From Gemmatimonadota bacterium (GTDB lineage Bacteria; Gemmatimonadota; Gemmatimonadetes; Gemmatimonadales; GWC2-71-9): a DNA stretch of 8,277 nucleotides. The first letter of the stretch is position 1, and each line of letters starts with the position of its first letter. The position numbers and the translations under genes were made by a program. Of this stretch, positions 1-5,412 are shown piece after piece. Where the stretch lies: NCBI GenBank assembly GCA_025361465.1, contig JANYAG010000232.1, forward strand, positions 1 through 8,277. The letters are read 5' to 3'. The notes under the pieces were generated by a model. That model ran no database searches. It saw only the letters and a list, made by a program, of their open reading frames with translations, and was not told the origin of the DNA.

Positions 1-86
1 GCATCGAGTACAGCATCAGAAATCTGGTCCGCCACCTTGTCGGGGTGGCCTTCGGTGACCGACTCAGAAGTAAATACGTGGCGCAT
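1..86 (-). CDS. metK: S-adenosylmethionine synthetase, N-terminal fragment (cut by window edge)
   Basis: MetK makes S-adenosylmethionine from ATP and methionine in the cytoplasm. Only the first 28 codons and two further bases are inside the window; the gene continues past position 1. The visible protein begins MRHVFTSESVTEGHPDKVAD and continues QISDAVLD, which is the highly conserved MetK N terminus. His14 and Asp16 of the GHPDK motif match the active-site residues of the E. coli enzyme. The ATG at 86-84 is the natural start because it gives exactly the family N terminus. It lies 37 bases after the ptsI stop, in the same direction, so co-transcription with the PTS genes is possible. No strong Shine-Dalgarno sequence is visible; a weak GAAG lies about 11 bases upstream. 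The identification is near certain. Completeness of the gene cannot be judged. Confidence 0.95.
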   Translation of the reverse strand, partial: MRHVFTSESVTEGHPDKVADQISDAVLD

Positions 87-123
87 GGGCGATGGCTTCA
101 GGGCTAGAGTGAGCCAGGATGTA
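87..123 (-). other. ptsI-metK intergenic gap
   Basis: This 37-base gap is the longest non-coding stretch in the window. It contains one weak inverted repeat (GGCT at 102-105 and AGCC at 112-115, four pairs with a six-base loop) without a following T-run on the minus strand, so it is not a convincing intrinsic terminator. I see no recognisable promoter boxes. Readthrough from ptsI into metK is the simplest reading, but a promoter inside the end of ptsI cannot be excluded. Confidence 0.5.
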
Positions 124-1935
124 TCACTGGGACCGCGGCAAAGTAGTCCCCGCTGCCGGACGCGGCAACGCAAGGGAGGGGTCAACGAGTCGCAGGTCGA
201 TATAGCGTCCCAGCGTCTCGCGCAGGATCGCCTCGATCTCGCGGGTGGAGGTCGCCAACAACGCCGCGTCCGCCGCCTCCCGAGCCGGGCCAACCGGCAT
301 GTTGCGGACGACCCATTTCACCAGCGGGATGGAAGGGGGTGCCACACTCAGCCGATGGTACCCCAGCCCGATCAGCAGTACGGTGGCGAGCGGGTCGGAC
401 GCCATTTCGCCGCACACCGACGCAGGGATCCCGGCGCTGGCCGCCGCCTGCACCACATCGTGCAACTGCCGCACGATCGCAGGATGGAGCGAGGAGAACC
501 GATCGGCGAGCCGGGCATTTCCACGGTCGAGTGCCAGGGTGTACTGGGTGAGATCATTGCTGCCCACGCTCAGGAAAGCGCAGCACCGGGCCAGCTCCGG
601 TGCCAGGCGCACCGCAGCTGGCGTCTCGACCATGACGCCCACGGGGACCTCACTGGCCCCCCGGATCCCCGCGGTGCGGAGCGCCTCGGCCTCTTCGGCC
701 AGCATCGCACTGGACTGCTCGACCTCCTCCAGCGAGACCACCATCGGCAGCATCAGGTGAATGTCGCGATCGGCGGCGGCCCGCAAAATGGCCCGCAGCT
801 GCGGCCGGAAGATCTCCGGCCGGTCGAGGCACACCCGGATCGAACGCCACCCGAGCATCGGGTTGGCTTCGGCGACGGTGTCGAAAGCGACGGGGAACTT
901 GTCGCCCCCAAGATCATAGCTTCGCACGATCACCGGCTGGCCGGGAAACGCTGCGCCGATCCGTCGGTAGTACTCCGTCTGGTCGTCTTCCGTCGGCAGG
1001 GTGGTCCGGCCCATCAGCAGGAACTCCGTCCGTAACAGACCGACGCCCTCGGCGCCGTGGCGCACGGCGGTGTCAACCTCATCGGGCAGGTCGACATTGC
1101 CTTGCAGGACGATATGCATCCCATCCGGGGTGATGGCGCGCTCGCTCGCGATGCCCTCGAGTTGGAGCTCGAGCTTGTGCCGGCGCACCGACTGCACCCG
1201 CGCTGCGTCGAACTCGTCCGGGGTCGGGTCGACGATGATCAGGCCCGACTGGCCATCGAGCATCACCATCGCCCCTTCCCTGATCCGCTCCAGCGCCCCG
1301 GGGACGCCCATGACGGCCGGAATGCCCAGCGAATGGGCGAGGATCGCCGCATGTGAAGTGCGGGTGCCTTCCTCGCTGATCAGGCCGACGACGAGGTCGC
1401 GGTCGAATTGCACCGTGAGCCCCGGGGAGAGTTCATGGGCCACCAGCACGACCTGCTCGGTGATCTCGCTCAGCCAGGCTTCCTCGGTACCCGTTCCGAG
1501 CAGGTGCCCGATGGTGCGCAACTGAATGGCGGCCAGGTCGGCGACGCGATCCCGCATCATCGCCGATCGCGCGCCCTGCCAGGTATTGCGAAGCTCCAGC
1601 GCCTTGAATTCGTAGGCCGTCTCGGCGGCGAGGTGATTCTTCCGGATCAGCGTCTCGACGCCCGCCAGGACATCCGGATCGCGCGCCATCATCATTTGGG
1701 CGTCGAAGATGCGCGCTTCTTCGGGCCCGGCCCGCTGCAACGCCCGTTCACGCAACGCCTCGAGCTCGAGACTGACGGCGTCGACCGCCAGGTGGAGCCG
1801 GTGGATCTCGTGTTCGAGTTCACTCGGTGCCACCGTGCGATCGGGCACCTCCGGAAACGCCCACCGGATGGTGATGGCCGGGGCGATCGCCACTCCGGGC
1901 GAGACCCCCACCCCGCGGATGATGCGATCGCTCAT
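124..1935 (-). CDS. ptsI: PTS enzyme I (phosphoenolpyruvate-protein phosphotransferase)
   Basis: EI takes phosphate from phosphoenolpyruvate and passes it to HPr, the first step of the PTS, in the cytoplasm. The protein is 603 residues, slightly longer than the 575 of E. coli. The N-terminal HPr-binding and phospho-histidine part holds TRTSHAAI with the active His195. The C-terminal PEP-binding barrel shows GLLRTEF (Arg302), VRSYDLGGDK (338-347), NPMLGWRSIR (358-367), MVETPAA (435-441), SVGSNDLTQYTLALDRGN (456-473) and VCGEM with the catalytic Cys508. All key residues are present, so it should be active. The open frame extends upstream to 2031, but residues there are Arg/Gly-rich shadow of ptsH. 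The ATG at 1935 gives MSDRIIRGVGVSPGVA, the usual EI beginning. This ATG overlaps the ptsH stop as ATGA. The last 25 or so residues form a proline-rich tail beyond the usual end, probably disordered. Confidence 0.97.
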   Translation of the reverse strand: MSDRIIRGVGVSPGVAIAPAITIRWAFPEVPDRTVAPSELEHEIHRLHLAVDAVSLELEALRERALQRAGPEEARIFDAQMMMARDPDVLAGVETLIRKNHLAAETAYEFKALELRNTWQGARSAMMRDRVADLAAIQLRTIGHLLGTGTEEAWLSEITEQVVLVAHELSPGLTVQFDRDLVVGLISEEGTRTSHAAILAHSLGIPAVMGVPGALERIREGAMVMLDGQSGLIIVDPTPDEFDAARVQSVRRHKLELQLEGIASERAITPDGMHIVLQGNVDLPDEVDTAVRHGAEGVGLLRTEFLLMGRTTLPTEDDQTEYYRRIGAAFPGQPVIVRSYDLGGDKFPVAFDTVAEANPMLGWRSIRVCLDRPEIFRPQLRAILRAAADRDIHLMLPMVVSLEEVEQSSAMLAEEAEALRTAGIRGASEVPVGVMVETPAAVRLAPELARCCAFLSVGSNDLTQYTLALDRGNARLADRFSSLHPAIVRQLHDVVQAAASAGIPASVCGEMASDPLATVLLIGLGYHRLSVAPPSIPLVKWVVRNMPVGPAREAADAALLATSTREIEAILRETLGRYIDLRLVDPSLALPRPAAGTTLPRSQ

Positions 1936-2198
1936 GTCTCGCCGAAGCCTTTCGCGATCAACTCGAGCAACGCCTGCACCGCCGCCTCGGCGTCTTCGCC
2001 GTCGGCGCGGACGCGAATCACCGCCCCGCATTCGGCCGCAAGGGTCATCACTCCCATGATGCTCTTGCCGTTGACCACCTGCTGGTGGTGCTCGAGTTCG
2101 ACATGCGCACGAAACGTCGAGGCCAGCCGGACAACCTGGGCGGCGGGCCGCGCGTGCATGCCGAGGGAATTCACGATGGTCGCCTCACGTTCGATCAC
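1932..2198 (-). CDS. ptsH: HPr phosphocarrier protein
   Basis: HPr is the small cytoplasmic carrier that moves phosphate from EI to EIIA. The protein is 88 residues, the normal family size. GMHARPA places the catalytic His at residue 15, and NGKSIMGVM places the regulatory Ser at residue 46, both at their canonical positions. Ser46 is the target of HprK, which is encoded in the same gene string. I chose a GTG start at 2198 because it gives exactly this numbering, overlaps the EIID stop as GTGA, and sits seven bases after a GGAG ribosome-binding site. The frame stays open upstream to 2441, but that extension is shadow of the EIID gene. The stop overlaps the ptsI ATG by four bases. With both phosphorylation sites intact it should serve in transport and in regulation; it is not an Npr- or Crh-like variant lacking one site. 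Confidence 0.96.
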   Translation of the reverse strand: MIEREATIVNSLGMHARPAAQVVRLASTFRAHVELEHHQQVVNGKSIMGVMTLAAECGAVIRVRADGEDAEAAVQALLELIAKGFGET

Positions 2199-2935
2199 GC
2201 GAACTCTCCGACGAAGATCAGGGCGACGGTCAGGAGGATCAGTCCCACTCGCAATCCGGTCACGCGCGAGCGCGTGGCTGGTGCCACCGCCAGAAGGCTC
2301 GCGAGCAGGACCACGGCGAGCATGACGAACGAACCACCCCGGGGCAGTCCAGCGAGCAGGCCCCAGGCAGCCAACGGCATGGCCAGCCCGATCGCGAAGG
2401 CGGCGAGGCGCTGGGCGTCCTCGGCGCGGCGGGGCAGCCAACTGCGCTGGAGCGCGGCGCCGACCTGCAGGCCCTCACGCAATCCGAGATCAAGGCCCCA
2501 GGCGGTCAGGCGGAATCGCAGCACGTTGTGGAGGATCACGGCCATGCACACCGCCCAAATGCCGAACCACGGCACCAGGGCCAGGGTGAAGCCGATCAGC
2601 GCGGGGACCTCGCCAGCCCAGATGAGCTGGTCGCCGATCGCGCCGAGTGGTCCGGACAGCGCCGTGCGAAACCGCGAGATGACCGGCCCCGGCACGCCAT
2701 CACGCTCGGCCTTGACGATGGCCCCGACCGCGATGCCGGCCAAGTACGGATGCGAGTTGAAGAACTCGGCCGACCGCGCCACGGCCGCCCGCCGCACCTC
2801 GGCCGGTTGCGAGGCGAAGTGCTCCCGAAGCATCGGCGCGGCGGCGTGCGCCACGCCGATGCCCGACAGTCGCTCGTAGGTCCACGAGGCCTGAACGCCA
2901 TACAGTCGCAGCAATGCCTGTGCGCGCGGCGTCAC
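2195..2935 (-). CDS. PTS mannose/fructose/sorbose-family EIID membrane subunit
   Basis: EIID forms, with EIIC, the membrane channel of the mannose-class PTS permease. The 246-residue protein starts with a soluble region resembling ManZ: LYGVQASWTYERL (11-23) matches the F-x-GSWNFERM segment, then EFFNSHPYLAG (57-67). SGPLGAIGDQLIWAG (94-108) is the family signature around GPLAGVGDPIFWG. ILHNVLR (134-140) matches ManZ FNLVR. Three hydrophobic stretches follow at about 178-196, 203-219 and 228-243. It is shorter than E. coli ManZ (about 280), missing mainly sequence between the signature region and the C-terminal membrane segments. The start is a GTG at 2935 that overlaps the EIIC stop as GTGA. 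No clear Shine-Dalgarno sequence precedes it, so coupling from EIIC is likely. Sugar specificity cannot be read from the sequence. Confidence 0.91.
   Translation of the reverse strand: MTPRAQALLRLYGVQASWTYERLSGIGVAHAAAPMLREHFASQPAEVRRAAVARSAEFFNSHPYLAGIAVGAIVKAERDGVPGPVISRFRTALSGPLGAIGDQLIWAGEVPALIGFTLALVPWFGIWAVCMAVILHNVLRFRLTAWGLDLGLREGLQVGAALQRSWLPRRAEDAQRLAAFAIGLAMPLAAWGLLAGLPRGGSFVMLAVVLLASLLAVAPATRSRVTGLRVGLILLTVALIFVGEFA
2204..2209 (-). promoter_or_regulatory. Ribosome-binding site for ptsH
   Basis: The minus strand reads GGAGAG here, inside the last codons of the EIID gene. The GGAG core is seven bases before the GTG start of ptsH. It is the best Shine-Dalgarno match among the overlapping PTS junctions and supports the GTG start. 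It may give HPr its own initiation in addition to coupling. Confidence 0.7.
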
Positions 2936-3609
2936 CGGATCAGCACCACGAAGATGCCCAGGCCCAGCCCCACGACCAGCCAGCGGCGCCGGGCGCCGTC
3001 GCCGGTGCTTCGCACGGCGCCACTCAACACCGACACGAGGCCGCCAGCCACGGCTGCCCCAGACAACAGCTCAAGGTGCCGGAACTCCTGCCACGGGATA
3101 TGGGTGATCCCGACCACCACCACCACGCCAATGGCCGTGACGGCCAGCGATCGAGCGGCGTCGCGGGCGAGGCCGTTCCGCTGCAACTCCCAGATCGCGC
3201 GGGCGTCCCCGGCGGCCACTCGTTCCAGCCGCCGCTCCACCGACATGGCGTTGCGTCGGCGCAGCCGGTGCAGCGACCAACCGCCCAGGATGGCCATCGG
3301 CAGGCCGACCAACCCGGCCAGCGCCGGGGCCATCGCCGGCGGACTGTGCGCGGCGGCCGCGGCGGCGGCCACCGCGGCAATCCCAAAATCGGGATACCGG
3401 GCAGCGCCAATGGGGAGCACATCGAGGGCATAGAGCTCGAGGGTCATTCCGACCGTGAGCCCCACCACGGGATCGCCAAAGAGGAGGCCGGTCACGCTGG
3501 CCGCGACGATTGGCCGCGAGAGCAGCCCCTGCGGCACGGTGACGAGATCGATGCCAACGAGGGTGCCCCACCCGAGCCAGGCGACGAGTACCAGCGGTTC
3601 GATCGTCAT
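2932..3609 (-). CDS. PTS mannose/fructose/sorbose-family EIIC membrane subunit
   Basis: EIIC is the main sugar-translocating membrane subunit of mannose-class PTS permeases. The best evidence is residues 31-76: SRPIVAASVTGLLFGD followed by GLTVGMTLELYAL and LPIGAARYPDFG. These line up with E. coli ManY HRPLIACTLVGIVLGD, GGTLEMIALG and NIGAAVAPD. Hydrophobic segments are visible around 5-20, 33-60, 77-112, 152-170, 181-198 and 210-224. A run of seven alanines (81-87) lies in one of them. A charged, Arg-rich linker occupies about 114-150. The protein is 225 residues against about 266 for ManY, with the loss mostly near the C terminus. The ATG at 3609 overlaps the EIIB stop as ATGA and lacks a Shine-Dalgarno sequence. 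Its place between EIIB and EIID fits the family order. Function as a transporter is likely but not certain, given the short length. Confidence 0.91.
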   Translation of the reverse strand: MTIEPLVLVAWLGWGTLVGIDLVTVPQGLLSRPIVAASVTGLLFGDPVVGLTVGMTLELYALDVLPIGAARYPDFGIAAVAAAAAAAHSPPAMAPALAGLVGLPMAILGGWSLHRLRRRNAMSVERRLERVAAGDARAIWELQRNGLARDAARSLAVTAIGVVVVVGITHIPWQEFRHLELLSGAAVAGGLVSVLSGAVRSTGDGARRRWLVVGLGLGIFVVLIR

Positions 3610-4085
3610 GCGAGCAGCGCAGCCAGCGGCACTGGCGGACTGGTGGGAAGGTCCTGGGCCGCGATGACCACGCCGTCAGTCGCCAGGCGCTTGAGCAGCT
3701 GCTCCTCCGCCTCATCGAGGTAGACGTAGCGGAGACGCTCGCGACGGGGCGGTCGATGGTGCAAGCCGCCCAGGTTGATGCGTCGGATCACATCGGGCGC
3801 GGCGTCGTGCAGCGCGGCCATCGTCTCCAGGTCCCCGGTCAGCAGGATCCCCCGCCGGGCATCGCCGGCCCATTCGTGCAGCTGCGTCACGGCCTCGGCG
3901 GTGCTCGCGAAGACAATGTCGACGCCCTGGGGCACGGCCATGCGGTAGAGGCTTTGCTCCCATTCGCTCTGGCGCACCCCATCGTCCACCAGCACGACCA
4001 GATGGATGGCGAGGGGCCGCCCCCAACCGATCACCACCTGGCCATGGACCAGCCGGTCATCGACCCGGCAGAGGGCCAATGGCAT
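3606..4085 (-). CDS. PTS mannose/sorbose-family EIIB phosphotransfer subunit
   Basis: EIIB takes phosphate from EIIA and gives it to the sugar bound by EIIC/EIID; it is cytoplasmic and membrane-associated. The 159-residue protein opens with CRVDDRLVHGQVVIGW. This matches the family motif RIDDRLIHGQV, and the phosphorylated residue is His14. Further family matches are INLGGLHHR (103-111) and the C-terminal pattern VYLDEAEEQLLKRLATDGV (121-139). The length is normal for a free-standing EIIB. The frame is open upstream to 4253, but that region is shadow of EIIA; ATG at 4085 places the His motif correctly. The start shares one base with the EIIA stop (TGATG). It is encoded separately from EIIA, as in Bacillus LevD/LevE, not fused as in E. 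coli ManX. Confidence 0.94.
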   Translation of the reverse strand: MPLALCRVDDRLVHGQVVIGWGRPLAIHLVVLVDDGVRQSEWEQSLYRMAVPQGVDIVFASTAEAVTQLHEWAGDARRGILLTGDLETMAALHDAAPDVIRRINLGGLHHRPPRRERLRYVYLDEAEEQLLKRLATDGVVIAAQDLPTSPPVPLAALLA

Positions 4086-4456
4086 CAGCGCGCCGCAATG
4101 GCGCGTGCGCCAACCTGCGCCAGGTGCTCCGCCACATCGGCCGGCGTGCCGTCGCGATTGAAGACGAACTCCAGCAACATCGCCAGATTCACTCCGGTGA
4201 CCACCCGGACATCGGTCAGCGACTGCAGGCGGTGCATCACCGCGAACAGGCACGAGCCACTCGGCATGTCGATGAAGACGACGGTCGGTTGATCTCCCAC
4301 CGCCGTCATGATCCGCTCCTCAAGGCGCGTGCGGTCGCAATCGGCGTTGGAGACCGCGGTAAGCCCGCTGTCCTGGCCGGCGATCTGTTCGACGGCGCCC
4401 ACCAGCGCGGCGGCGAGCCCGGCGTGTCCGACCACCACCCCGTGCAATTTGGTCAT
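4085..4456 (-). CDS. PTS mannose-family EIIA phosphotransfer subunit
   Basis: EIIA accepts phosphate from HPr and passes it to EIIB in the cytoplasm. The protein is 123 residues, typical of a single EIIA-Man domain. HGVVVGHAGLA (5-15) carries the phosphorylated His11, corresponding to His10 of E. coli ManX. VVFIDMPSGSC (59-69) with Asp63, and VVTGVNLAMLLE (85-96), match the ManX pattern of a conserved Asp followed by a GVNxPML-like segment. The frame is open to 4708, but the upstream residues are shadow of hprK; the ATG at 4456 gives the usual short N terminus. It overlaps the hprK stop as ATGA, with a weak GGGA nine bases upstream. Lying directly after hprK is a known arrangement in Gram-negative bacteria, where EIIA of this class can act in regulation as well as transport. 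Here EIIB, EIIC and EIID follow, which favours transport. Confidence 0.94.
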   Translation of the reverse strand: MTKLHGVVVGHAGLAAALVGAVEQIAGQDSGLTAVSNADCDRTRLEERIMTAVGDQPTVVFIDMPSGSCLFAVMHRLQSLTDVRVVTGVNLAMLLEFVFNRDGTPADVAEHLAQVGARAIAAR

Positions 4457-5406
4457 TCGATATCGTCCCGCAGGTATTGGCGCAAGCCGCGCTGCTCCCG
4501 CATTCGCTTGATCAGGCGTTCGTTGAAGGCGGTGGGGACGTCGACTCCGCTGTATCGCAGCAGTTGCATCATGGCCACGACCTCCGCGATCACGGTGATG
4601 TTCTTGCCGGGGTTCAGGAGGACCATCACCTTGGTGATCCCGACATCGAGGATGGTCATCGTGTCGCGCACCAAACCGGTGCGATCGACATCCTTGGCGG
4701 TCTCCCAATCCTCGAGCTGCACCACCACCTCGATCCGCTTCTGCTGGCGGACTGACCGGACGCCGAAGAGGGCCGGGATGTCGATCAGGCCGACTCCGCG
4801 AATCTCCATGTGGTGCGCTGCGAGTTCATGCCCCTGCCCGATCAGCACGTCCGTTCCCCGGCGGGTGACCTTGACGACGTCGTCGGCCACCAGCCGATGG
4901 CCGCGTTCCACCAGGTCGAGCACGCACTCGCTCTTGCCGATGCCGGACCGCCCCATGAAGAGCAGGCCGACACCGTAGACATCCGCCAGCGATCCGTGCA
5001 GCGTCGTCGTGGGCGCGAACGCGTCTTCAATGATCGGCTTGATGCGCCGGTAGAACTCGGCGGTCTTGAGCGTGCTCCGAAGCACCGGCACATGGCGGTC
5101 GCGGGCCAGCTCGAGCAGCAGGTCCGGCGCCGCGAGGTTCTTGGTGATGAAGATGGCCGGCAGGTCGTACTGGAAAAACCGCTCGAGCGACGTCCGCCGC
5201 GTCTCGGCGTCGAGCGACCCGAGGAAGGTGATCTCGGTCTCCCCGAGCACGTGCATGCGATCCGCGATGAACCGGGTGAGATACCCGGCCAAGGCGAGGC
5301 CCGGCGAGGCGAGGTCGGCGTCAGGCACCAGCCGATCGAGCCCGAGTTCGCCGGTGAGGGCCTCGAGCTGCAGCTCCGGCGTGGCAAGAAAGTCACGAAA
5401 GCGCAA
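4453..5406 (-). CDS. hprK: HPr kinase/phosphorylase
   Basis: HprK phosphorylates HPr on Ser46 using ATP or pyrophosphate, and removes that phosphate, in response to metabolic state. The 317-residue protein is full length, with the N-terminal domain (SPGLALAGY at 34-42) and the C-terminal catalytic domain. LHGSLADVYGVG (136-147) contains His137, the P-loop GRSGIGKS spans 152-159, and RLVADD (171-176) contains the Asp pair. The family signature EIRGVGLIDI is at 201-210. NPGKN (265-269) has Lys where B. subtilis has Arg (RPGRN), seen also in other non-Firmicute homologues as I recall them. The start appears to be TTG at 5406: the glycosyltransferase stop lies in the same frame nine bases upstream, and the family alignment needs residues from near there. 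A weak GCAGG lies about ten bases before it. Its substrate, HPr with Ser46, is encoded five genes downstream. Confidence 0.96.
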   Translation of the reverse strand: MRFRDFLATPELQLEALTGELGLDRLVPDADLASPGLALAGYLTRFIADRMHVLGETEITFLGSLDAETRRTSLERFFQYDLPAIFITKNLAAPDLLLELARDRHVPVLRSTLKTAEFYRRIKPIIEDAFAPTTTLHGSLADVYGVGLLFMGRSGIGKSECVLDLVERGHRLVADDVVKVTRRGTDVLIGQGHELAAHHMEIRGVGLIDIPALFGVRSVRQQKRIEVVVQLEDWETAKDVDRTGLVRDTMTILDVGITKVMVLLNPGKNITVIAEVVAMMQLLRYSGVDVPTAFNERLIKRMREQRGLRQYLRDDIE

Positions 5407-5412
5407 TCGGCA

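Noticed and set aside
87..123. Intrinsic terminator or promoter between ptsI and metK
   Set aside because: The only hairpin has four base pairs and no T-run; no pair of promoter boxes with acceptable spacing could be found.
37..1035. Long plus-strand open frame (332 codons) opposite ptsI
   Set aside because: It is antisense to a clear EI gene, has Arg/Gln/His-rich composition without any domain I recognise, and such frames are common opposite high-G+C genes.
1936..2031. N-terminal extension of ptsI by 32 residues
   Set aside because: The extra residues are an Arg/Gly-rich run lying inside ptsH; the ATG at 1935 gives the canonical EI start and a normal ATGA junction.
1408..2325. Plus-strand open frame (305 codons) opposite ptsI, ptsH and EIID
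   Set aside because: It crosses three well-supported genes on the other strand and shows no recognisable motif; composition fits a shadow frame.
3341..3375. GCC/GCG repeat as a possible regulatory or slippage repeat
   Set aside because: It encodes seven alanines in a hydrophobic segment of EIIC with mixed codons, so it is explained as coding sequence.
2528..3723. Two plus-strand open frames (2528-3433 and 2914-3723) opposite EIID/EIIC
   Set aside because: Both are low-complexity shadows of membrane-protein genes whose own frames carry family signatures.
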